Shown here piece by piece: positions 17,905 to 25,300 of a DNA stretch of 35,791 nucleotides (within the stretch, counting starts at the first letter, position 1; the number at the start of each line of letters is the position of its first letter). A program made the position numbers and the translations under genes. The stretch comes from Gemmataceae bacterium (GTDB taxonomy: Bacteria > Planctomycetota > Planctomycetia > Gemmatales > Gemmataceae): positions 1-35,791 of the forward strand of contig JAOAAA010000025.1 in assembly GCA_026419115.1 (NCBI GenBank), given 5' to 3'. The notes under the pieces were generated by a model, which saw only the letters and a list, made by a program, of their open reading frames with translations, had not been told where the DNA came from and did not search any database.

Positions 17905-18071
17905 GAGCCGCGACCGCTAGGGAGTGGCTCTTCTCCCATTACAACCGCTCCCTAGCGGTCACAGCTCTTCTCGAACAATCCCCCCATTACATCTAGCCGC
18001 TCCCTAGTGGTCGCAGCTCTTCTCGAACAATCCCCCCATTACATCTAGCCGCTCCCTAGCGGTCGCGGCTC
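17905..18071. repeat. REP-like repeat cluster: three direct 52-bp units plus one inverted copy
   Basis: This lies between two convergent genes. Core copies (CCGCTCCCTAGCGGTC and close variants) occur at 17945, 17997 and 18049, exactly 52 bp apart, with an identical about-30-bp spacer between copies. A fourth copy in reverse orientation lies at 17905-17930. Each core is itself a small palindrome (CCGCT, loop CCCT, AGCGG), and the inverted copy can pair with the last direct copy over about 23 bp. The design matches REP/BIME-type extragenic repeats, which often sit past gene ends and can stall transcription or exonucleases. Confidence 0.85.
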
Positions 18072-18110
18072 TTCTCCACAACCTTCTGCCACATGAACCT
18101 TGCCTTGGCC

Positions 18111-19613
18111 CTAAGCAATTAATTCCTCGATGATCGAGGCATTGGGAACCAAAGGATAGGGTCGTTGAGCTTTATCGTAAATTTGGGTTTCTAGATCGTA
18201 ACCGAGCAGATGATAAATGGTGGCTAAAACATCCTTGGGAGAAATGGGGCGGTCGAGAACCGTACCACCAATTTTGTCGGTCTTACCAATGATCTTTCCG
18301 CGAGGCACGCCCCCCCCCGCAAAGAGAGCCGTGTAGGCCTGAGACCAATGATCGCGACCCGCACCTTTCGCATTGTTCAGTTTCGGCGTTCGGCCATGCT
18401 CACTGAGAACCACGACCAAGGTTTCATCGAGCAAACCCCGTTGATCGAGATCGCTAATCAAGCCCGAAAAGCCCATATCGAAGCCGGGCATGAGTTCATT
18501 CTTCATCCGAGGATAATGTTCCCAGTGGGTATCCCAACCGGAACCCGCTAACCCGAATTCATCCCAAAAGACCGTGACGAATTTGGAACCCGCCTCCACC
18601 AATCGCCGAGCCACAAGACACCCCTGTCCAAAGACCGTCATGCCGTAACTTTCTCGAATTTTGTAGCTGACTTTCGAGAGGTCGAGCGCCTCCCTGACGG
18701 CAGGGGAACTGAGCAACGAATAGGCCAGTTCCCGCTGACGGGACACGCCAGCAAACGAACCCGAATCGTAGGTTCGCCGAAGGTCTTCGAGTTGAGAGAG
18801 CAAGTTCTTGCGTTCGTTCAATCGATCGAGTGTGAGATCATCGGCCCCGTTGTTACCGCTGCCAAAGGCAAATCTTCCCTCAGGCGAGATACCCACATAA
18901 GGTTCATCGAAGGTGATCGTTTTATCGTTCAAGGTTTTGGTGATTTGTTTGGTCGCTTTCCCTTGGAATTCGAGATAGTGAGGATGATGCGCCGAGCCAA
19001 GGAACGCAGCATAAGGACCCGCACGATGGACTTCACCACTGCGCCGAGTACTAAATGCCCAAGGAAGCGCAATGTTATCCGGTATGTTTTTACCTTTCGA
19101 TTTTTTCTGAGCTTCCAGATAGGCCACCACCGAGCCAATAAAAGGCCAATGGCGGGGATCGTGCGGATTCAGTTCCATCGCCACATCGATATTGGGAACC
19201 CCCGTAGTGGCATAGGCCACACCATGAATCGGATGTGGATGGTTCAAGGAACGCACAACGGTCACTTTATCCATCACCCGAGAAGTTTTGGGCAACAGTT
19301 CACAAACATCACATCCGGGAAGCGTTGAAGGAATTCCCCGCAATTCTCCTCGAACTTCAACGGGTGCATCGGGCTTCATATCGGCGAATTCGAGTTGGCT
19401 GGGAGAACCATACAGAAAGAGCAAAATACACGATTTCGCCTTGCCGCGGCCCTTCATAACATGAGCGGTAGGAGCCGACGCAGGAGCCGATTCTTTCGCA
19501 ACAGCATAACCCGCAGTACCGAAACCGAGCAAACTCAGCCCGCCAACACAAAGGGCATCGCGACGGGTGATTCCGTCGCAGAAAATTTTACGAGAACCGA
19601 GGACTCGAAACAT
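18111..19613 (-). CDS. Tat-exported DUF1501 (alkaline-phosphatase/sulfatase-fold) protein
   Basis: A 500-residue protein of the DUF1501 family, greatly expanded in planctomycetes and related to the sulfatase/alkaline phosphatase fold. A twin-arginine signal is clear: TRRDALCVGGLSLLGFGTAG (16-35) followed by an Ala-rich cleavage region. The body has ILLFLYGSPSQLEFADMKPD (about 62-81), VVRSLNHPHPIHGVAY, FWDEFG and GWDTHWEHYPRM, and LVVVLSEHGRTPKLNNAKGAGRDHW, which are the conserved metal- and substrate-site blocks. The normal W-G-G in the first block is replaced by LYGSPSQ, common in this subfamily. DUF1501 genes are usually paired with DUF1549/DUF1553 genes; no partner is next to this one. The catalytic activity is not known. 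The ATG gives the Tat motif a usual n-region, supporting the start. A C9 run lies at 18310-18318. Confidence 0.92.
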   Translation of the reverse strand: MFRVLGSRKIFCDGITRRDALCVGGLSLLGFGTAGYAVAKESAPASAPTAHVMKGRGKAKSCILLFLYGSPSQLEFADMKPDAPVEVRGELRGIPSTLPGCDVCELLPKTSRVMDKVTVVRSLNHPHPIHGVAYATTGVPNIDVAMELNPHDPRHWPFIGSVVAYLEAQKKSKGKNIPDNIALPWAFSTRRSGEVHRAGPYAAFLGSAHHPHYLEFQGKATKQITKTLNDKTITFDEPYVGISPEGRFAFGSGNNGADDLTLDRLNERKNLLSQLEDLRRTYDSGSFAGVSRQRELAYSLLSSPAVREALDLSKVSYKIRESYGMTVFGQGCLVARRLVEAGSKFVTVFWDEFGLAGSGWDTHWEHYPRMKNELMPGFDMGFSGLISDLDQRGLLDETLVVVLSEHGRTPKLNNAKGAGRDHWSQAYTALFAGGGVPRGKIIGKTDKIGGTVLDRPISPKDVLATIYHLLGYDLETQIYDKAQRPYPLVPNASIIEELIA

Positions 19614-19979
19614 GCCACATCACCTGTGGAGAGAGGAAGGAAGGTGCCACTTATTTTCTCGAAAGTTGGGGAAGAAAGCAAGAAGAAAATATACGAGTTC
19701 GATTCAGGGGGTAATCCGACCCGTTCTCCTTCTCGACAAAGGCCATTGATGAGAAGCCCCCTTGAGAATCCCGAACAGGGCCAAACTTCATAAAGCAGGG
19801 CCAAACTCGATTGAGCAGCCCGAACTCAATCGAGAACGACCGAAGTCGATTGGGATCAAAAAAGGAGTCATCCCATTTGGGGCCAGAGAGCGTGTTTGCG
19901 AATGCTTGGACCGAAGTGAATTGGGATCAAAAAAGGGGAAAGATCGGTCACCAAGTTTAGGAGATTTCTCGATTTTGGA
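19614..19979. repeat. Gap with mosaic repeats and a perfect inverted repeat
   Basis: This is the left part of a 568-bp divergent gap. CAGGGCCAAACT occurs twice (near 19778 and 19797). CTCGATTGAG (19806-19815) and CTCAATCGAG (19825-19834) form a perfect 10-bp inverted repeat with a 9-nt loop. A block starting GACCGAAGT and ending GGGATCAAAAAAGG is repeated at 19838-19865 and 19909-19936 (period 71). No coding frame here is convincing. The GGGATCAAA word is also found, in either orientation, in the repeats at 5520-5627. Confidence 0.7.
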
Positions 19980-20010
19980 TTGACAAGGGGAACAAAATCC
20001 TTGGTATAAT
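19980..20010 (+). promoter_or_regulatory. Sigma-70 type promoter for the acidic membrane protein gene
   Basis: A perfect TTGACA (19980-19985) and a perfect TATAAT (20005-20010) are separated by 19 bp, slightly longer than the ideal 17. A second TATAAT lies at 20014-20019. Transcription would start near 20018, giving a leader of about 165 nt before the ATG at 20182. The leader contains a possible 24-codon frame (20088-20162) and a small hairpin (GTAACG/CGTTAC, 20153-20170) just before the gene. Confidence 0.65.
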
Positions 20011-20181
20011 CGTTATAATCCTTCAAAAGAGACTTGTTCGCGTGGTCTTCCTAAACTACCGGCTAACTCGGACTTGCAAGGAGCAATGTGGCGATTAGAA
20101 TCAAACTAACATCCACATTGTGGGTAACCATCCAGAATTTCACTGATTCAGGTAACGCATAACCGTTACTGGGGCGTCGTT

Positions 20182-21801
20182 ATGGCTTCGACCTATACTC
20201 TTGATGAAGCTGCTCAGAAATTGAATGTCACTGTCGAAGAATTTCGGCGGCGTCTCCGTGAGGATTGGAAAACGCTCCGATCTTTCCGAGACGGTTCTAC
20301 ACTTCGATTTCGAGCACAGGATATTGACGAGCTAGCTCGCAAGATGGGTGCAGGTTCCTCGGACCTTCAATTAAATATCGTGCAAGATGAACCCGAGGAG
20401 AATGCAGACCCCGATATTATTCGCTTCGCAGATGAGATAGAGACTCCGCAACCCAAAAATGGGGGTCAATCGGGGATTCTCAAAAAATCGGCACCGAAGC
20501 CGCCAGCGAACACCGATGATGAACCTTTGAAATTCGACAGCGACGAAATCATTCTTCTTCCAGAAGATTCGGATAGTTCATCCAGCAAGCCCGCCACGGC
20601 AGGGAAATCGGGGAGCGACAGCGATGTTCGTCTCGAACAAATTTCGCAGCCGCGAACTCCCAGCAGCGACAGCGATGATGCCATTGTGCTCACCGATGAG
20701 ATCGAACTTCCCTCGACCGGAGGGTCGGGGAAACTCTCTTCGGGGAAATCGGGGAAACTCTCTCCTGGCAAATCGGGTATCTTGGCTTCGGGCAGCAAGA
20801 AATCACCCGCACCCGAGGAAGATAGCAGCGAATTTGAACTCAGCCTCGAAGAAGATAGTAGCGAATTTGAACTCAGCCTCGAACCAGAAAGCAGCGAGGA
20901 AATCTCGCTCGATTTGCCCGCGTCTGAAAAGGGAACTGCAGGGGGGCGAAGCGGAATTAATATTAACAAGCCCAAAGATAGTGGTCCCTCGCTGGAGAAA
21001 AAGGGCAAATCCCCCCCCGCTAACGATAGCGATGAGGATATTGATTTTGAACTGAGTTTAGACACTCCGGGCGCTTCCAGCAAGAAAATTACCGGCAAGC
21101 AAAAGGCACAATACGATTCCGAGAGTGAATTTGAACTCACACTCGAAGACCCCAGCGATCTCTCCCTCGAACTGGAAACAACCGATATGCCCTCGAGTAA
21201 GCCCAAAGCAGGGGGGGATATTTTCGAGGCCACCGATTTTGAAATCCCTGCGATCGACGATGACTCGGCCTCAGAAGTCGTTTCGCTGGATGATGCCGAC
21301 ACCGATTTGGATAGCTCGGAATTCGATCTCGCTCTCGATGAGGGCGATACCGCCACAGAAGACGAAAGTTCATCTCAGGTGGTGGCGCTAGACGAGAGTG
21401 ACTTGGATTTGGACGAAGAACCCACCGAAAACCTGCGTGGGAAAAAAGGCAAAGGCAAAGGCAAAAAACGCATTGTGGATGAAGATTTAGACTTGGGCGA
21501 TATGGACCTCGAAGAGGATGCCAGCTCTGCCTTGGCCGATGTCAGCGTGGATGATGAGGACGATTTTGAACCGCAGGGTCGAGGCGAAACCGTCTACGTT
21601 GAGAAAACGACCCCCTCTTGGGGAGTTTTCCCAGTTCTGTTTATGCTCCCGACTTTTATCATAGTGCTTCTGGGTGGATTATTAGGCTGGGAAATGGTTC
21701 GCGGTGCTTGGGGATACACTCAGCCCACACCGCAAACAGCTCCTTTAACCAAGGCCATCGCGGGGGCCCTTGAATTGGAAATGAAGGAATTCGACAAATA
21801 A
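20182..21801 (+). CDS. Acidic repeat-rich protein: N-terminal helix-turn-helix, C-terminal membrane anchor
   Basis: A 539-residue protein. Residues 1-57 (TYTLDEAAQKLNVTVEEFRR, then LRFRAQDIDELARKMG) look like an excisionase/MerR-type helix-turn-helix. About 60-470 is a very acidic, Ser/Asp/Glu-rich, surely disordered region with short repeats: SSEFELSLE repeated about 2-3 times, GKSGKLS/GKSGIL repeats, and DSSEFDLAL. A Lys-rich patch (GKKGKGKGKKR, about 420-430) follows. One membrane helix lies near 477-505 (WGVFPVLFMLPTFIIVLLGG), with a short C-terminal tail. A DNA-binding-like head tethered through a long acidic tail to the membrane is unusual and resembles planctomycete-specific hypothetical proteins. 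Alternatively, the head may not bind DNA. Strong acidity and repeats make similarity searches unreliable. A perfect promoter and a long leader precede it. The function is unknown. Confidence 0.8.
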   Translation: MASTYTLDEAAQKLNVTVEEFRRRLREDWKTLRSFRDGSTLRFRAQDIDELARKMGAGSSDLQLNIVQDEPEENADPDIIRFADEIETPQPKNGGQSGILKKSAPKPPANTDDEPLKFDSDEIILLPEDSDSSSSKPATAGKSGSDSDVRLEQISQPRTPSSDSDDAIVLTDEIELPSTGGSGKLSSGKSGKLSPGKSGILASGSKKSPAPEEDSSEFELSLEEDSSEFELSLEPESSEEISLDLPASEKGTAGGRSGININKPKDSGPSLEKKGKSPPANDSDEDIDFELSLDTPGASSKKITGKQKAQYDSESEFELTLEDPSDLSLELETTDMPSSKPKAGGDIFEATDFEIPAIDDDSASEVVSLDDADTDLDSSEFDLALDEGDTATEDESSSQVVALDESDLDLDEEPTENLRGKKGKGKGKKRIVDEDLDLGDMDLEEDASSALADVSVDDEDDFEPQGRGETVYVEKTTPSWGVFPVLFMLPTFIIVLLGGLLGWEMVRGAWGYTQPTPQTAPLTKAIAGALELEMKEFDK

Positions 21802-22263
21802 TCATTTCTTTTTCAAGTGTCGATTAAGTTTCAACCCATCAAGATTTAGATTGTTCCCGCAAGAACAAGCACCTGCATATCTTATGACCCTCATACTTCA
21901 CGCCGATGCGATCCCGTACAGAACAAGCACCTGACGAGAAGCTGTTGCGAAACCCGAAAAAGTCTGAAAAATAGGCGGCTTTTAGCAACATCACTGCTGT
22001 GTCGAAACCACCTCTAAGCAATTCATTGAATAAACGAAATTGAGATTGATTGAATAAACGAAATTGAGATTGATCGTTACAAGAGCAACCTACCTTGTTC
22101 CTTACATAAAGAAGATTTAAAGCTAGCTCCAATAATGGAGTGTAGCGATGACAATCAAGCATGATGCTATTATCCACAGACGATAAGGCAGCCAAGTCAC
22201 TACCCCAATCTCGGAAATGCTCTTGATTCTAAAATATCACTTTGTTCTGAACTTGAAGAATGA
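21802..22263. other. AT-rich gap with 24-bp tandem duplication at island left edge
   Basis: This is a 460-bp stretch without a supported gene. A 24-bp unit (ATTGAATAAACGAAATTG...) is exactly repeated at 22025-22048 and 22049-22072. The word GAACAAGCACCTG occurs near 21863 and 21922. A 118-codon frame on the minus strand (21839-22195) crosses the duplication but resembles no family I know and is probably chance or a relic. Base composition turns visibly AT-rich here, marking the left edge of the defence region. Confidence 0.6.
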
Positions 22264-22291
22264 TTGGTAATAGAATCGAATAAAATATAAT
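22264..22291 (+). promoter_or_regulatory. Promoter of the restriction-modification operon
   Basis: A perfect TATAAT at 22286-22291 with TTGGTA at 22264-22269, 16 bp apart, within AT-rich DNA. The predicted transcription start falls about 20 bp before the methyltransferase ATG, leaving just room for the AGGTG ribosome site at 22311-22315. The three downstream genes are packed with gaps of 5 bp or less, so this may drive the whole unit. Confidence 0.45.
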
Positions 22292-22321
22292 TCTGATCTA
22301 TTGATTATTTAGGTGAAAGGA

Positions 22322-23650
22322 ATGAGTAACTCCCCAGAAATTGTGGACCATTATTTTCTTGAATCAACCATTCCCCATCATCCATTAAATGTGTTAAATG
22401 TCGTTAAACAAATTTTGGAAACCGAACAAGCCAAGGCTCACCCCTTGGAAATACTGGCGGAACTTCCTGCAATTATTTCCCATTGGGTGCACTCGCCGGA
22501 ATTACCCCCAATCGGGATCGATCGGGAAACGGTTTCTCGTTGGCAGAAAGCTTTGAAAACCGTCTCAGGGTCAATCAAACAAGCTGCCAACAGAGAAAAA
22601 ATCTTAGATCATTTATTTGATTATTCTGGTATTCCGTTCCCCCCCCCCTATTCGCCTCGCTTCTCGTTTATCGATCTTTTTGCAGGGATTGGTGGATTTC
22701 GACAAGCCCTGCAGTCGTTGGGGGGGAAATGTCTGTTTTCAAGTGAATGGGATGACAAAGCAAAGGAAACCTACCAAGCCAACTACGGGGAAGTTCCTTT
22801 TGGTGATATTAAAAAATTTACGGATTCAAGCAGTCCTGTCACTCCCTTTTTCAATGCCATCCCGAAACATGATATTCTAACGGGGGGGTTCCCTTGCCAA
22901 GCTTTTTCACAGGCAGGAAAGCAATTAGGATTTAACGAAGCTCGGGGGACGCTCTTTTTTGAGATTCTCAAAATTATTGAAGCGACCCGACCGCAAGCGA
23001 TTATTCTAGAAAACGTCAAACGTCTGAAAACACACGATCACGGCAGGACTTTCCAAATCATTAAAAATTCGTTACGAAATTTGGACTATAAGGTATATGC
23101 CAAAGTATTAAAAGCTACCGATTTTGGCCTACCGCAAAACCGCGAACGAATTTTTATCGTGGCCTTTGCCAGACCGATCAAGTTCGAGTTTCCTAAACCA
23201 ATTCGGGGAGATTCCAAGCTCTGTTTAGCTCAGATTTTGGAACCCAAGCCCGATGAATGGTACACTATTTCAGATAATATGTATCAAGGTCACCTACGAA
23301 GAAGAGCGTCCCATCAACAACGGGGAAATGGGTTCGGGTTTTCGGTTTTCAAACCGGATGCTCCTTATGTGAACACGATTTCCGCAAGATATTGGAAAGA
23401 TGGTTCGGAGATTTTGGTCGAGCAAGCCAACAAAAATCCTCGAATGTTAACCCCTAGGGAATGCGCTCGGCTTCAGGGGTTTCCGGACCATTTTATTATT
23501 CATCCCTCGCGAAGATACGCCTACCAACAATTTGGGAATTCTGTTCCTATACCCGTTGTAAAAGCAGTTGCCGAAATGGTACTAAAGGCATTAGATGATG
23601 ATCGAGAGGTGGATTACATTCTAGACCCTTATGATCCGGTCGTTTTTTGA
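22322..23650 (+). CDS. DNA (cytosine-5)-methyltransferase of the restriction-modification unit
   Basis: A 442-residue C5 methyltransferase that would protect host DNA at the site cut by the partner nuclease. Catalytic motifs in order: I FIDLFAGIGGFRQAL (116-130), IV GGFPCQAFSQAG with catalytic Cys192, VI ILENVKRL (about 229), VIII LPQNRERIFIVAF (about 275), and IX/X LTPRECARLQGFPDHF and QFGNSVPIPVV (about 402). The target-recognition stretch YTISDNMYQGHLRRRASHQQ then RGNGFGFSVF and SARYWKDGSEILVE is like that of Dcm/EcoRII enzymes, but specificity cannot be read from it. An extra 110-residue N-terminal region lacks motifs. I use ATG 22322, with AGGTG 6 bp upstream, rather than the in-frame GTG at 22313 that overlaps it. 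A run of ten C (22639-22648) precedes motif I. It is followed after 5 bp by the McrB-like gene. Confidence 0.95.
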   Translation: MSNSPEIVDHYFLESTIPHHPLNVLNVVKQILETEQAKAHPLEILAELPAIISHWVHSPELPPIGIDRETVSRWQKALKTVSGSIKQAANREKILDHLFDYSGIPFPPPYSPRFSFIDLFAGIGGFRQALQSLGGKCLFSSEWDDKAKETYQANYGEVPFGDIKKFTDSSSPVTPFFNAIPKHDILTGGFPCQAFSQAGKQLGFNEARGTLFFEILKIIEATRPQAIILENVKRLKTHDHGRTFQIIKNSLRNLDYKVYAKVLKATDFGLPQNRERIFIVAFARPIKFEFPKPIRGDSKLCLAQILEPKPDEWYTISDNMYQGHLRRRASHQQRGNGFGFSVFKPDAPYVNTISARYWKDGSEILVEQANKNPRMLTPRECARLQGFPDHFIIHPSRRYAYQQFGNSVPIPVVKAVAEMVLKALDDDREVDYILDPYDPVVF

Positions 23651-23655
23651 ATCCA

Positions 23656-25296
23656 ATGAAATTTCCCGACTTATCTGTTCTTCGCAAGGAAATCTCCCAA
23701 ACCGCCAAGGCAATCCCTTTTGGAATGAAAATTCCTGTTCACAAACTACCAGAGATTCAAAGTATTCTTCGCGATATTTGTGTGCAATACAACGATTCTT
23801 GTTTTGAAATCAAGATTCAAAATGGAACTATCGATCTGTCGCACCGTGCTATAATCTTGGCCATTGTTGGTGCCAAACTTTGTCTTGCTTTACTTGAGTA
23901 TCATTCTTTTTATTCAAGGGTCTGGAAGATATTGACTTCAGAAGGCCTAGATCAGAAAGAATTAAAAAAAATCTTCTCAGGCGAGCTCCCTAGTTATATT
24001 GATACTCCCAATCATCGTCGGGTCATGGACCAAGTCGACAAACAAGCGAATAGAGAGCAACTTAGTCAGCTTGAGAAGGAACATCTCATTAAATTTGGTT
24101 GCGATTTAAGTTGGTCAGGTTGTGATGGGAAAGGAATCTATCGCGAGAACGATTTTTTTGTCGGGGCGGTTTGTAACTCTTTGAATGTGAATACAACACA
24201 ACAAGTTAGACTTGGTGAATTAAGCAAATATTTTACTGTACCCGAGGCAGAACCTATCCGAAATGACCTTGATCGGTTGCTTTCCACGACATCCTCAGCA
24301 CAGACCGTGGTTTCACCTAGTGGCAACAACACCATTTTTTTTGGCCCCCCTGGAACTGGGAAAAGCTATGCCGTCAAATCCCAATTCCAAAACGCTCAAC
24401 ACATCCGGATTACCTTCCATCCCGAGTATACTTATGCGGATTTTTTTGGAAGTTACCGGCCTGTTGTAGGTGCGGACCAACAAGTAAGAATCAAAGGATT
24501 CGACGGTAAAGAAATTGCCAAACCAGTGAACTACTTTCATTTCGTACCTGGACCATTCATTCAAAGTTTTATCCTTGCACTAAAAGAACCCCATCAAGAG
24601 GTTTGTCTTATCATTGAAGAGATCAATCGTGGTGATTGTGCTGCCATCTTTGGTGACCTGTTTCAGCTACTCGATCGGGACATCAATGGTCGCAGTGAAT
24701 ATGAACTCGAATTAAAGCCCGAACTCCAAGAGTATCTATCGAAACAAAGTGATCTCCCCCAAATTCAACGATTATTCCTCCCAGCGAATTTATCTTTGAT
24801 AGCTACGATGAACACTTCGGACCAATCGCTTTTCCCGATGGATTCTGCCTTCAAACGCCGTTGGAATTGGAAATATGTTGCTATCGATTTATCGATTCAT
24901 CAGGGCGTTGTTTTGCAAGACAATCATCAACAATGGAATTGGCCAAAACTGGTTTCGGCCATCAACGCTAGGATTATTCGCTCGCAACGTGAAGATAAAC
25001 AAATCGGTCAATGGTTTATTAAACCGATCAATTCTAAGCCCAACGCTTACATCGATCCGGAAATGTTTATCTCTAAATGCCTATTTTACCTTTGGCATGA
25101 TGTCTTCAAAGATGAGCCAACTTCTGAGGAATCGCCTTTTCTGGCTGACGGTTCCCTCACCAGTTTTGACACCTTACGAGATACCTTTAGCAAAGGCGGA
25201 TTAGCTTTTATCTTCAAGCCAGAAATTCTTGCAGAGAGCCAATTTCTTCATCAACCCAACCTGACCGCACAGGATCAAACTTTGCCTCCCGTTTGA
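23656..25296 (+). CDS. McrB-like AAA+ NTPase (restriction motor subunit)
   Basis: A 546-residue AAA+ protein of the McrB group, the NTP-hydrolysing motor that recognises DNA and drives the partner nuclease. The AAA+ module has Walker A GPPGTGKS (230-237), Walker B LIIEE (318-322) followed by INRGDCAAIFGDLFQLLDRD, and the McrB-type sensor block MNTSDQSLFPMDSAFKRRW (385-403, the MNTxDxS signature with arginine finger) found in GTP-using McrB. Residues 1-220 form the DNA-recognition or partner region; I see no EVE, DUF3578 or other named domain in it. It starts 5 bp after the methyltransferase stop; an in-frame TTG at 23647 overlapping that stop is an alternative. Its stop is 4 bp before the nuclease gene. 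This gene order is the one of LlaJI-type systems, supporting ATP- or GTP-dependent restriction. Confidence 0.93.
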   Translation: MKFPDLSVLRKEISQTAKAIPFGMKIPVHKLPEIQSILRDICVQYNDSCFEIKIQNGTIDLSHRAIILAIVGAKLCLALLEYHSFYSRVWKILTSEGLDQKELKKIFSGELPSYIDTPNHRRVMDQVDKQANREQLSQLEKEHLIKFGCDLSWSGCDGKGIYRENDFFVGAVCNSLNVNTTQQVRLGELSKYFTVPEAEPIRNDLDRLLSTTSSAQTVVSPSGNNTIFFGPPGTGKSYAVKSQFQNAQHIRITFHPEYTYADFFGSYRPVVGADQQVRIKGFDGKEIAKPVNYFHFVPGPFIQSFILALKEPHQEVCLIIEEINRGDCAAIFGDLFQLLDRDINGRSEYELELKPELQEYLSKQSDLPQIQRLFLPANLSLIATMNTSDQSLFPMDSAFKRRWNWKYVAIDLSIHQGVVLQDNHQQWNWPKLVSAINARIIRSQREDKQIGQWFIKPINSKPNAYIDPEMFISKCLFYLWHDVFKDEPTSEESPFLADGSLTSFDTLRDTFSKGGLAFIFKPEILAESQFLHQPNLTAQDQTLPPV

Positions 25297-25300
25297 ACTC

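Noticed and set aside
17945-18071. Regular 52-bp repeats as a CRISPR array
   Set aside because: The spacers between copies are identical, the cores are palindromic REP-like units, one copy is inverted, and no cas gene is present.
20086-20109. Seven-codon ATG frame in the leader of the acidic protein gene
   Set aside because: Its ATG is only 2 bp after AAGGAG, too close for normal initiation; the overlapping GTG frame is the better candidate.
21839-22195. 118-residue minus-strand frame as a gene
   Set aside because: It crosses an exact 24-bp duplication, has no known family, no ribosome site and an odd composition.
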